Of a DNA stretch of 64,000 nucleotides, positions 21,218-29,733 are shown piece after piece; the stretch's first letter is position 1, and every line of letters begins with the position of its first letter. The stretch is from the NCBI GenBank assembly GCA_002686945.1, contig NYYZ01000011.1, forward strand, positions 31,233-95,232. The letters run 5' to 3'. This DNA is from Planctomycetota bacterium. GTDB taxonomy: Bacteria > Planctomycetota > UBA1135 > GCA-002686595. The notes beneath the pieces are model-generated. The model was not told the origin of the DNA. It worked only from the letters and a program-made list of their open reading frames with translations, and ran no database searches. Both the position numbers and the translations under genes were made by a program.

Positions 21218-22242
21218 GGAACTACAACCCGATGTACAAGGGAAGAGTCCATCAGGGGATCGGTTACCTCTTCCGTCTTCCAGACCCGTCCATCGCTCGG
21301 ATCCCTGTAATAGGGCGCAAGCTTGTAGAAGAGTGCCACTTCGATGGCTCCCTGTGGTGGCGCGAAACCAATCGTCCGCCGGGGGGAATCCCCCGTCTTG
21401 TCCTGGCTGGCGAGGGCGTGCAGCAGGGTGCTTGGAATGTCCACCTCCGTGCGATAGGGATCGCGGATACGGTGCAGGTGCGTCCAACCACCGCGAGCAT
21501 CTGGGTCAGCGGTCACTGGCCGCCAGAATATGTCCGCTGCTCGCGAACGTTCGTCCGTCGGGAAGGAGTGGGCGCCCATGACATTTTCCACAGTGACCAG
21601 GATCTGGTCTCCTTCCCGCTCCGCTTCGAGGGTTACAGCTGACTGCACCAGGTTCAAGTCGTGGCCTCCCGCCATGCCGTGGTGCCGGCCGCGGTTGGGG
21701 TCGCCGTTCCTGAAAGGCATGTGACAGTCGAGGCAGTCGGGGCCCGTGTCCGCCATGGGGGTTTCTCGCCACTGTGTCACGGTCTTGTGCTGGTCGTGGC
21801 AGCCCGCGCAAAAGGCTACGCGGCTCAAATCCAGGATGGCTTCGGGCTTGCACGGGGCGGAGGGCATGCTGATGGTGCCCGCGACTCCGCCATTGGGCAG
21901 CAGGTGGCAAGCCAGGCAATCCACTCCCTCCGCCCGCCGCGAAGAGCGGGGCAGGACTCGGTTGCCGACTCCTGTCTCGAATACACCGCGTGGGGCGTGG
22001 CAGTCGATGCAGACCTTGTTGCTGAAGTTGTCGCTCTGGGCGATCACATCCTCATCGATCCAGGACTTGGCGTGCCAGGAATCTTCCCACTCGGCAAAAA
22101 CCTCTTGATGGCACTCTTTGCACTGTTGGGAACTGGTCCACTTGACTGGAGTGGTAGGAGTGGCGTTTGGTTCGGGAGGCACCAACTCGGTCATGAACCA
22201 GGCCGCGCATCCGAGTACCAGCAGGCCGAGGAGTTTCTTCAT
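21214..22242 (-). CDS. Periplasmic pentaheme cytochrome c
   Basis: A 342-residue protein with an N-terminal hydrophobic signal (residues 3-20; Cys12 could be a lipobox cysteine). It has five CXXCH heme-attachment sites, at residues 41-45, 78-82, 109-113, 145-149 and 170-174. Extra histidines (SWHAKS, HHGMAGGHD) may be distal heme ligands. The layout resembles c554-like multiheme proteins. The C-terminal half (about 195-342) has no hemes and looks beta-rich. The start overlaps the ATPase stop (ATGA) and the stop overlaps the HEAT gene start (GTGA). It probably carries electrons in the periplasm; its partner is unknown. Confidence 0.88.
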   Translation of the reverse strand: MKKLLGLLVLGCAAWFMTELVPPEPNATPTTPVKWTSSQQCKECHQEVFAEWEDSWHAKSWIDEDVIAQSDNFSNKVCIDCHAPRGVFETGVGNRVLPRSSRRAEGVDCLACHLLPNGGVAGTISMPSAPCKPEAILDLSRVAFCAGCHDQHKTVTQWRETPMADTGPDCLDCHMPFRNGDPNRGRHHGMAGGHDLNLVQSAVTLEAEREGDQILVTVENVMGAHSFPTDERSRAADIFWRPVTADPDARGGWTHLHRIRDPYRTEVDIPSTLLHALASQDKTGDSPRRTIGFAPPQGAIEVALFYKLAPYYRDPSDGRVWKTEEVTDPLMDSSLVHRVVVP

Positions 22243-23000
22243 GCTGACTCGTCTCCCTCTCTACTTGGTTCAGGGGCTGGATCGTGGGTTGAAGAACTGC
22301 CCGAAGAGTCCGTCTGTGTAATCTCCAGCTTGCCCTTGTCCAGGCGAGCCACCGCATTCGCCAGCGAACGCGCTTCGTTTTCATCATGGGTCACATGCAC
22401 GATGGTCAGGCGCAGTTCCTTGCTGAGCGCATCCAGAGATTTCAACAGTCCCCGGCGCAGGTCCTGATCAAGAGGTCCCAGGGGCTCGTCCAGGAGCAGC
22501 AATCCCGGCTCCGTAGCCAGGGCCCGGGCCAGGGCCAGGCGCTGGGCTTCGCCCCCTGAAAGCGTCGGTACCGAGCGTTTGTCAAAACCCTTCAGCTCCA
22601 CCAATTCCAGCAGTTTCTCTCGCCGTTGCTTGCGCTCCTTGCGAGGCACCTTGGAGGCAGTGAGCACAAAGTCCAGGGTCTGCCGTACGGTCATGTGGGG
22701 CCAGAGTGCTCCCCCTTGGAAGAGCAGGCCAACCCCTCGATCCTGGGGGCTGATCAAACTGTTGGGACCCGCATGTACCTTTTGCCCCAGCACATGCATC
22801 ACGCCGCCGGTCACATTTCCGAGCCCCGCGATGGCACGCAGGAGAGTCGTCTTGCCCGAGCCCGAAGGGCCCACCAGCAGCAGGTGATCACCCACCACCA
22901 GGGAGAGTTCCAGGGGACCGAGCAGAGGCTCGCCACCCACATTGATTGTGACTCCAGAAAGTTGAAGAGCAAGTTGTACGTCGGGTTGCATTTCGCTCAC
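22239..23000 (-). CDS. ABC importer ATP-binding protein, iron/sulfate/thiamine type
   Basis: A 253-residue ATPase. Walker A GPSGSGKTT, Q-loop LLFQGGALWP, signature LSGGEAQRLALARAL, Walker B LLLLDEPLGPLD and switch HVTHDENEA are all intact. The GTG at 23000 overlaps the permease stop in GTGA and is preferred; the ATG at 22991 is the alternative. The sequence resembles single-ATPase importers for ferric iron or anions. It energises the fused permease encoded upstream. The short acidic tail lacks the regulatory beta-domain seen in MalK or FbpC types. Confidence 0.9.
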   Translation of the reverse strand: MSEMQPDVQLALQLSGVTINVGGEPLLGPLELSLVVGDHLLLVGPSGSGKTTLLRAIAGLGNVTGGVMHVLGQKVHAGPNSLISPQDRGVGLLFQGGALWPHMTVRQTLDFVLTASKVPRKERKQRREKLLELVELKGFDKRSVPTLSGGEAQRLALARALATEPGLLLLDEPLGPLDQDLRRGLLKSLDALSKELRLTIVHVTHDENEARSLANAVARLDKGKLEITQTDSSGSSSTHDPAPEPSREGDESA

Positions 23001-24559
23001 GGCAGGATCTCCATGCGGCGTTTGGAAAAGAGGGCCCACAACAGGCCGGGCAGGATCACAACAAAAATCACCAGCAGGGAAAGGGCGGCCACATAGTTTG
23101 AGTGGCCAAAGTGCACCGCATTGAAGACCCGGTACATGGCAGTTTGTTTGGCTGCGGGAACGATCACCGCAGCATCCAGTTCACGTACGGCGAGGACGAA
23201 GATCAGGGTCCAGGCCCCCGCAAGAGAGGGCCATAGGGGGGGAGCTACCACCCTCAGCAGGCGTTTGACGGGAGAGATTCCTGCCAGCTGGGCCGCTTCT
23301 TCCAACTCAGGATTCAAGGAGGCGACCCCCGACTGGCAGACCAGGGTGGGGAAGCAGAGAAACCGTCCGATGATCATCATCACCACCAGTACGCCACTGC
23401 TATAGATCAGCTCAAAGCCCCCGCCCCGATTCCAGAGCAGGACCGTACCGATGCCGTAGAGAATCGCGGGCACCGCGAGAGGCAGCAGCACAAGCAGGGG
23501 CAAGCCAAAGCGCGCCGTGCGTCCGCCCCGTTCAGCGCGGTGTCCGAGCACCAGTGCCAGAGGCACAGCCAGACTGGCGGCGCTGAAAGCAAAGAGAATT
23601 GAGTGCCGCAGGTCATCCCGGCCCAGTTCAAAGGCCATTGCAAAGGCCTCGCCGAGGGCCACTTGGCTCCAACCCTGGGGACCGCCCCCAGCCTCCCAGA
23701 ACAGCCTCCCCAGGGGGACGCCCGCTCCCAGCACTACGAAGCCGAGGCAGAACAAGAAAGCTGGCCAGCGCCCGGCGCCCAGGTCCAGGGGCTTGGGTGC
23801 TTCAAAATTGCCCTCAATGGTGGCCATTGATCCGCGGCGCATGAGCACCAGTGCGGGCAACAATGCGGCCAGGGTCATGAGCACGAGCGGAATGGCTGTG
23901 GCCACCGCTTCGGGGGCGTCTTGATCGACCTGCCAGACTGCGAAGACCTCGTCTGCGAACACATTGAACTTCGGGCCCACCGACGACACATAGTCGGGCA
24001 GGGCAAAGTCGTGGATCGCGAACAGAAATGCGAAGGCACAACCCGCCATCACAGCCGGTGCAATCAGGGGCCATTCCATCGCAAACAAGGCGGGCCGTCC
24101 CCCCGCGAGCAAGGCAGCTTCCTCCCGTCGGGCGTCGATGCGCCCTGCCGCCTTGGCGGTGAAGAGCGCAACGATGGGGGTCGTGGATAGCCCAATCAAC
24201 AGGGCCGTCATGGGCGCGCCGCGCAGGCCAGTGACCTGGGTCCAGGTGGTGGCCAGGAGCAGAGGCGGAATCAAGAAGGGCAAGAGTCCCAGTGCCCCGA
24301 GCAGCTTGCCCAGAGGCAGTTTGGTCCGTGCCACCAGAAAACCAAAGGGTGCGCCCAGCAGTCCGGCCAAAGCTGCGGCTGACAGACCCAGACCGAGGGT
24401 GCGCCCCAAGAGGCTCATGACCCGTGGGTCCTTGAGTACGCCTAGCGCCTCGGAAGCATTCACCAGACGCCAGCCCATGACGATCAGGGGCGCCAGCCCA
24501 AACAGGATGAGGGCTCCTATGGCCAGGGCGAAGAGGGGGTCTGAACGCTTGCTCTTCAA
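22997..24559 (-). CDS. ABC importer permease, fused two-domain FbpB type
   Basis: A 520-residue inner-membrane protein with about 12 hydrophobic helices in two halves. Each half carries the EAA loop that docks the ATPase: EEAALLAGGRPALFAMEWPL in the first half and EEAAQLAGISPVKRLLRVVA in the second. This duplicated architecture is typical of ferric-iron (FbpB/AfuB) and ThiP-type importers. The start overlaps the binding-protein stop and the stop overlaps the ATPase start, each by four bases. The substrate is inferred from family; iron is most likely, another metal or thiamine is possible. Confidence 0.88.
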   Translation of the reverse strand: MKSKRSDPLFALAIGALILFGLAPLIVMGWRLVNASEALGVLKDPRVMSLLGRTLGLGLSAAALAGLLGAPFGFLVARTKLPLGKLLGALGLLPFLIPPLLLATTWTQVTGLRGAPMTALLIGLSTTPIVALFTAKAAGRIDARREEAALLAGGRPALFAMEWPLIAPAVMAGCAFAFLFAIHDFALPDYVSSVGPKFNVFADEVFAVWQVDQDAPEAVATAIPLVLMTLAALLPALVLMRRGSMATIEGNFEAPKPLDLGAGRWPAFLFCLGFVVLGAGVPLGRLFWEAGGGPQGWSQVALGEAFAMAFELGRDDLRHSILFAFSAASLAVPLALVLGHRAERGGRTARFGLPLLVLLPLAVPAILYGIGTVLLWNRGGGFELIYSSGVLVVMMIIGRFLCFPTLVCQSGVASLNPELEEAAQLAGISPVKRLLRVVAPPLWPSLAGAWTLIFVLAVRELDAAVIVPAAKQTAMYRVFNAVHFGHSNYVAALSLLVIFVVILPGLLWALFSKRRMEILP

Positions 24560-25632
24560 CGGTCGAGGTAGAGGGCCTTGAGGTACTTGGTGTGCTCGGC
24601 CAACTCCGCGCCCACCTGGTTGTAGTCCACTTTCATGATCGTGAAGTCGCTCTTCACATGGTCCGGCCGGGGAACATTGGGTCGCACCGGGATCTGGGCC
24701 GAGCGTGCCTTGGCCAGTCGTTCTTCTACCTTCTCAGAGAGCACCCAGTCCACAAATGCTCGGGCCTCTTTCAGATGGGGGGCGCCTTTCATGATCGCGA
24801 TGGTGTTGGGAATCAGCAGGGTGCCAAGGGGCTCTTCACCATTGGGTCCAGCCTCCTGGTTGGGATAGACCGCTACGACCGGAGCCCCGGAGAGGCGTGC
24901 CACATTGAAGTCGTCCGTGTCGGTGTAGGCTGCGGCCAATTCGCCGCTGCGCACCAGGGTCATGGACTGACCGTTGGAACGCACCACATGAACGGGGGGT
25001 GGATCTTCGTGCTGGTGCGAGGCGATCCTTTTCCAGAAGGTGTCGGCGTGCTCCTGGCCCAGGCTGGTGTACATGGCTGCTGCATGGGTCAGAGTGGTAC
25101 CTGTCAGGGGTCGCGCCACTCCCACCTTGCCCTGCCAGTAGGAATCGAAGAGGTCCTGCATGTCATTGATTTTTGCAGGATCCGCCAACTCGGTATTGAC
25201 GATCACAATGCGCGCCCGGGCGGCGAAACCAGTCCAGAGATGATCCTGGTCCCTGAAGGTCGCAGGAATGTCCTGCGCGGAAGGCGAGTCGTAGGGCTGC
25301 AGCATTCCCAGGCGTGCGAGGCGCACGGTCTGCACGATTTCATTGTTCCAGAAAACATCGCAGCGCGGGTGTGCGCTTTCGGCGATCAACTGACCCACCA
25401 GTCCCACGGTCTTCTGGTGCTCCTGGTCGTAGAGTGCTTCGACCACAAGTCCGCTCTGCTTCTCATAGTCCCGGACCAGTTCTTCACTGAACACCTGGTC
25501 GAGGGCGCAGTAGACCACCAGGTCGGGCTTGGGTCCGCAGGCGAGCAGGCCCAGCAAGGGCAGGGACAGCAGGAGGTGGCGGCCTTGGAACCAGATCGGA
25601 ACCAGGAATTGAGGGAGGGGGGGGCGGGTCAT
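24556..25632 (-). CDS. ABC importer substrate-binding lipoprotein, iron type
   Basis: A 358-residue protein from the ATG at 25632; the frame is open upstream but only this start gives a proper signal with lipobox GLLAC (Cys32). The mature part begins LVVYCALDQVFSEELVRDY, as in the FbpA/AfuA group of periplasmic ferric-binding proteins. It also shows CDVFWNNEIVQT and, late, AAYTDTDDFNVA. The adjacent tyrosine pair that binds Fe(III) in classic FbpA is not obvious, so metal ligation may differ. It is the first gene of a five-gene minus-strand operon. Confidence 0.85.
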   Translation of the reverse strand: MTRPPLPQFLVPIWFQGRHLLLSLPLLGLLACGPKPDLVVYCALDQVFSEELVRDYEKQSGLVVEALYDQEHQKTVGLVGQLIAESAHPRCDVFWNNEIVQTVRLARLGMLQPYDSPSAQDIPATFRDQDHLWTGFAARARIVIVNTELADPAKINDMQDLFDSYWQGKVGVARPLTGTTLTHAAAMYTSLGQEHADTFWKRIASHQHEDPPPVHVVRSNGQSMTLVRSGELAAAYTDTDDFNVARLSGAPVVAVYPNQEAGPNGEEPLGTLLIPNTIAIMKGAPHLKEARAFVDWVLSEKVEERLAKARSAQIPVRPNVPRPDHVKSDFTIMKVDYNQVGAELAEHTKYLKALYLDR

Positions 25633-25840
25633 GGAGACTCTACTAGTGGGGGCGAGGCCCGGGGGCACAGCCCGCAGCCCTCTTTTCGCCAGCCTAACCA
25701 ATCAACGCTTGGTTTCTGAGGTGCAAACCCGGGTCCGGGGTCCCAGACGGTGGATTTTGGGGCCTGCCGGTTCAGGCCCGTGGGATCGTGGGGTTGCTTG
25801 AGGCTTGACCCCGCGGGCAGCAGGTGGACAATCCTGGCGC
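25633..25840. promoter_or_regulatory. Divergent promoter region
   Basis: About 208 bases separate the divergently transcribed importer operon (-) and the aminotransferase gene (+). It must hold promoters for both, but no confident -35/-10 pair, operator or Fur-like palindrome could be picked by eye. Confidence 0.35.
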
Positions 25841-27040
25841 ATGACCATGGAAACCACCCGACCCAGTACGACCCTCGCCGAACGATGCTCTCTCCTGGGA
25901 ACCGAAACCGCTTTCGAAGTGTTTGCCAGGGCAAAGGCACTCGAAGCCCAGGGCAAGAACATCATTCATCTGCACATTGGCGCTCCTGACTTCGACACCC
26001 CCACGCACATAGTCGAGGCTGGCCAGAAGGCCCTTCGGGATGGCTTTCACAAATACACCCCGGCGGCGGGTCTGCCACAATTGAGAGAAGCGGTTTGCGC
26101 GGATTTCTTGCGTCACCGGAAGGTGGAAGTGGATCCCGCCAATGTTCTGATCGCCCCGGGAGGCAAGCCCACCATGTATTACGCGATCATGATGTTTGGG
26201 GAACCGGGCGCGGAGATCCTGTATCCCAACCCAGGCTTCCCGATTTATGAATCGGTGATCAACTACTCCGGAGCCAAGGGGGTGCCCATCGAGTTGAGCG
26301 AAGAGAACGGTTTCAGCTTCAAAGCCGAAGATGTCCTGGCCAAGATCAATCCAAAGACGCGGCTGTTGATTATCAATACACCGGCCAACCCCACTGGAGG
26401 CGTGGTGCCCCGCAGCGAGTTCGATGTCTTGGTCAAGGGTCTTGAGGAGCATCCCCATGTGACCATTCTGTGCGACGAGATCTACTCGCGGTTGCTTTAC
26501 GACAACGAAGAGCATGTCAGCATCTTGCAGTACCCTTCAATGGTGGATCGTTCGATTATTCTGGACGGTTGGAGCAAGACCTGGGCCATGACCGGTTGGC
26601 GTTTGGGTTATGGCATCTGGCCCAGGCATCTCTTCGCCCATGCGGAGCGTTTGCAGATCAATATCGCTTCCTGCGCAAACGCCGCAGCCCAAGTGGCCGC
26701 GGTGGCGGCCATGGAAGGCACACAGGAGCCGGTGAAGGTCATGTGCGAAGCTTTTGATCGTCGCCGCCGGGTCATTCATCAGGGGCTCAATGACATTCCT
26801 GGGATCTCATGTGTGCTGCCCAAGGGAGCTTTCTACGCTTTCCCCAATGTCAGTGAGTTGGGCCTCGATACTCGCGAGTTGGAGCACGGCCTGTTGAATG
26901 AAGCGGGGGTGGCTTGCCTGTCCGGCACCAGCTTCGGGGCTTTTGGGGCTGGGTACATGCGCTTCAGCTACGCCAACTCCGAGGAGAACATCCTGGAAGG
27001 TCTGAGTCGGGTGAAGCGTTGGCTTGGAGAACGCTCCTGA
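25841..27040 (+). CDS. Class I/II pyridoxal-phosphate aminotransferase
   Basis: A 399-residue fold-type I enzyme. Motifs: HIGAPDFDTP at residues 45-54, KYTPAAGLPQLR, the NPTG segment 183-186, CDEIYSRLLY with the PLP-contacting Asp and Tyr, Schiff-base Lys246 in DGWSKTWAMTGWRLGY and a C-terminal MRFSYA with the carboxylate-binding arginine. This places it in the aspartate-aminotransferase-like Igamma group; the amino donor cannot be told. The ATG at 25841 is used; 25847 is a close alternative. The stop overlaps the next start (TGATG). Confidence 0.88.
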   Translation: MTMETTRPSTTLAERCSLLGTETAFEVFARAKALEAQGKNIIHLHIGAPDFDTPTHIVEAGQKALRDGFHKYTPAAGLPQLREAVCADFLRHRKVEVDPANVLIAPGGKPTMYYAIMMFGEPGAEILYPNPGFPIYESVINYSGAKGVPIELSEENGFSFKAEDVLAKINPKTRLLIINTPANPTGGVVPRSEFDVLVKGLEEHPHVTILCDEIYSRLLYDNEEHVSILQYPSMVDRSIILDGWSKTWAMTGWRLGYGIWPRHLFAHAERLQINIASCANAAAQVAAVAAMEGTQEPVKVMCEAFDRRRRVIHQGLNDIPGISCVLPKGAFYAFPNVSELGLDTRELEHGLLNEAGVACLSGTSFGAFGAGYMRFSYANSEENILEGLSRVKRWLGERS

Positions 27041-28077
27041 TGGTTCAGGCCCCCGCGGATTTTCGGAGCGACACGGTCACCCGCGCCGATGCCGTCATGC
27101 GCGGCTTGATGGCAGATGCCTCGGTCGGCGACGATGTGCTCGAAGGCGATCCCACAGTTCAACGCCTGGAACAGGCAGCGGCGGACTGGCTCGGAATGGA
27201 AGGATCTCTGTTCGTGCCTTCGGGCACAATGGCCAATCAGGTGGCCCTGGGGGCTTGGACCCGGCCGGGTGACGAGATCATCGTCCAGCGCTTTGCCCAC
27301 GTGACGACCTTTGAGGCCGGGGCCGCTGGTTACCTGCATGGATTGCAGTCCATGACCGTGGGTGGCGAAGAAGGGGACTTTGATCTTGAGCAGGTCAAGG
27401 CATCGATGCGTCCGGAATTCATCCACTGCCCACCTTCGCGCCTGATCTGCATGGAGCAGACTCACAATTACGCGGGCGGTCGTGTGTTGCCTCTTCAGGT
27501 GTTTGAGGAGGTTTCTGGTTTTGCCCGGGAAGTTGGGATTCCCATTCACCTTGACGGGGCGCGTCTGGCCAACGCGGTGGTTGCCAGTGGCGTGAGCGCG
27601 AGCACCTACGCTTCCCACGCTGACTCGGTCAGCCTTTGTTTCTCCAAGGGATTGGGAGCGCCTGTGGGTTCAATCATTGCAGGCCGGCAGGACTTTCTGG
27701 AACGCGCGCGGCTGGTGCGGAAGAGGCTCGGGGGTTGGATGCGCCAGTCCGGGCACCTGGCCGCTGCTGCCTTGCACGCGCTGGAAAACAATGTGCCGCG
27801 TCTGGCCCAGGACCACTCCTTGGCCCAGGAACTTTCCCAGCGCCTGGGAGCCCTACCAGGGTTGGAGTCCGATCCCACCCTGGTGCAGACCAACATAGCC
27901 ATGGTCCAGGTCACACACTCCGAATACGACGCTCAAGCACTGTCGGAAGCCCTCGGCCGTGAGGGTGTCCTGGTGATGGCCATGGGCGAGCGCCGGCTGC
28001 GTTTTGTAACCCACTTGGATGTGGGACCGGAAGATCTCGACCGTCTTGAGCGAGCAGCCAAGAATATTCTGGGCTGA
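27040..28077 (+). CDS. ltaE: Low-specificity L-threonine aldolase
   Basis: A 345-residue PLP enzyme that splits threonine or allo-threonine to glycine and acetaldehyde. Diagnostic segments: DFRSDTVTRA at the start, VGDDVLEGDPTVQRLE, FVPSGTMANQVAL, EQTHNYAGGRV, HLDGARLANA and the Schiff-base Lys203 in CFSKGLGAPVGS. Length matches the family. Its start shares one base with the preceding aminotransferase stop, so the two are translationally coupled; together they suggest a small amino-acid metabolism operon. Confidence 0.9.
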   Translation: MVQAPADFRSDTVTRADAVMRGLMADASVGDDVLEGDPTVQRLEQAAADWLGMEGSLFVPSGTMANQVALGAWTRPGDEIIVQRFAHVTTFEAGAAGYLHGLQSMTVGGEEGDFDLEQVKASMRPEFIHCPPSRLICMEQTHNYAGGRVLPLQVFEEVSGFAREVGIPIHLDGARLANAVVASGVSASTYASHADSVSLCFSKGLGAPVGSIIAGRQDFLERARLVRKRLGGWMRQSGHLAAAALHALENNVPRLAQDHSLAQELSQRLGALPGLESDPTLVQTNIAMVQVTHSEYDAQALSEALGREGVLVMAMGERRLRFVTHLDVGPEDLDRLERAAKNILG

Positions 28078-28090
28078 CCAAGGGGCAATT

Positions 28091-28112
28091 CCGGGAATGA
28101 GCCCATTCCCGG
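28091..28112 (+). terminator. Perfect hairpin after the threonine aldolase gene
   Basis: CCGGGAATG at 28091-28099 pairs perfectly with CATTCCCGG at 28104-28112 across loop AGCC, 14 bases after the stop codon. No T-tract follows, so it may be a U-less terminator or a 3'-end stabilising structure. Confidence 0.5.
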
Positions 28113-28237
28113 GGCGGGTCCAATTGGAACTTCATGAGGCCCCCGAGGGTGGTTATCCTGTTCGCCCCCGAAGTTCCGGGAAAGCGGCAGCAGGCCGCCT
28201 CTGAGCCACCTCCCCAGCACCCTGAGATCAAGCGCCC

Positions 28238-29590
28238 ATGGGCATCTTCAAGGCCTACGACATCCGCGGCATCGTGCCCGATGAACTCGACACCAAACTC
28301 GCCCGGCGCATTGGATTTGCCTTTGCCGAGCACATTGGTGGTTCGCCTCTTCTGGTAGGGCGCGACATGCGCGTGCACTCTCCAGAGATCGCCGAGGCTG
28401 TGATCGATGGCATGCGTGGTGCCGGTGCCCATGTGATCGACATTGGGCTGGCCTCGACTCCCATGACCTATTTTGCCATTGGCTCTCAGGATGTGGCCGG
28501 AGGCTTGTGCATCACAGCCAGCCACAACACAGGTGAGTACAACGGCATGAAGCTCTGCAGCCGCGGGGCACGGCCTATTTCCAAGACTACCGGGATAGCG
28601 GAGATTGAATTGGCATGCGAGGGACAACAGCAGCCCTCTTCCACACGCCGGGGTGGGGGCGAGGGTCTGGACCTGCTCCAGGCCTACGCCCAGCATGTGG
28701 CGGGGTTTGCCCAGGTCAAGCGTCCCCTGACGGTCGCCATTGACGTGGCCAACGGCATGGCGGGCCACACCCTGCCCGCGATCTTGCCCCTCTTGGAGAA
28801 TGTGAAAGCAGAGATCATTTTCATGGAGCCCGATGGCACTTTCCCCAACCACGAGGCCAACCCCCTCAAGGAAGAGAACCTGGACCCTGTGCGCGAATTG
28901 GTGCGCCAGACCAAAGCGGACTTTGGTGTTAGTTTTGACGGGGACGCGGACCGTTGCTGTTTTGTGGATGAGACCGGCGCAACCGTCCCTGCGGACCTGA
29001 TGACGGCGCTCCTGGCCCGGGATTTCCTGGCCCGCGAGCCTGGCAAACCTATTGTCTATGACCTCCGTAGTTCCTGGGTGGTCAAGGAAGAGATCACAAA
29101 CGCCGGGGGCGAAGCCGTGCGCGACCGTGTGGGACACTCCTTCATCAAAGCAACTATGCGCGACAATGGCGCAATCTTCGGAGGCGAACTTTCTGGCCAC
29201 TTCTACTTTCGCGACAACTTTGTCTGCGATAGTGGCGTGATCGCTTTGGTCAGCGCCCTGAATCTGTTGTCCGGGTCCAATGAGTCCTTCTCCAGTCGCG
29301 TAGCGGACCTGCGCCGCTACCACTCCACTGGTGAGATCAACTTCCAGGTGGAGGACAAGGGGGTGGTCCTGGCGGCCCTCAAGGAGCGCTTCAGGGACGG
29401 AGCCCAGGACGAATTGGACGGCATCACGGTGGAGTATGGGAGCCTGAAAAAGGCCTCCTGGTGGTGGTTCAATGTGCGTGCCTCCAACACCGAGCCGGTG
29501 CTGCGTCTGAACCTTGAGGCCAAGACTGCTGAACTGCGAGATCAGAAGCGGGCCGAACTGATCGAATTGATCAGTGAAACAGAGCACTAA
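28238..29590 (+). CDS. Phosphomannomutase/phosphoglucomutase
   Basis: A 450-residue alpha-D-phosphohexomutase interconverting hexose 6- and 1-phosphates, supplying GDP-mannose or UDP-glucose precursors for cell-surface glycans. Motifs in order: KAYDIRG at the N-terminus, phosphoserine loop TASHN (Ser95), metal-binding DGDADR (234-239), sugar-binding GGELSGH (315-321) and the phosphate loop RASNTEP near the C-terminus. All are present. The bacterial ManB/AlgC type is most likely. It is monocistronic, with leaders of about 160 and 140 bases on either side. Confidence 0.92.
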   Translation: MGIFKAYDIRGIVPDELDTKLARRIGFAFAEHIGGSPLLVGRDMRVHSPEIAEAVIDGMRGAGAHVIDIGLASTPMTYFAIGSQDVAGGLCITASHNTGEYNGMKLCSRGARPISKTTGIAEIELACEGQQQPSSTRRGGGEGLDLLQAYAQHVAGFAQVKRPLTVAIDVANGMAGHTLPAILPLLENVKAEIIFMEPDGTFPNHEANPLKEENLDPVRELVRQTKADFGVSFDGDADRCCFVDETGATVPADLMTALLARDFLAREPGKPIVYDLRSSWVVKEEITNAGGEAVRDRVGHSFIKATMRDNGAIFGGELSGHFYFRDNFVCDSGVIALVSALNLLSGSNESFSSRVADLRRYHSTGEINFQVEDKGVVLAALKERFRDGAQDELDGITVEYGSLKKASWWWFNVRASNTEPVLRLNLEAKTAELRDQKRAELIELISETEH

Positions 29591-29733
29591 TTTCTTGCTG
29601 GCTGGTTTGGTCCAAGGAGCGAAAAAAGGCCCGAATTTACGAAGTTGCATTGATTTTTGTGGCTTCGGGGCACAAGGCCTGAATGGGGACCGCTCCGGGG
29701 GTCGATAGGATCCTTTTGGAGTCCTGTCTTGCG

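Noticed and set aside
27911-29650. A 579-codon minus-strand open frame antisense to the phosphohexomutase gene
   Set aside because: No family motifs and runs of unlikely residues (many His, Gln, Val-His). The plus strand encodes a complete mutase with all motifs. Long antisense frames are expected in GC-rich genes.
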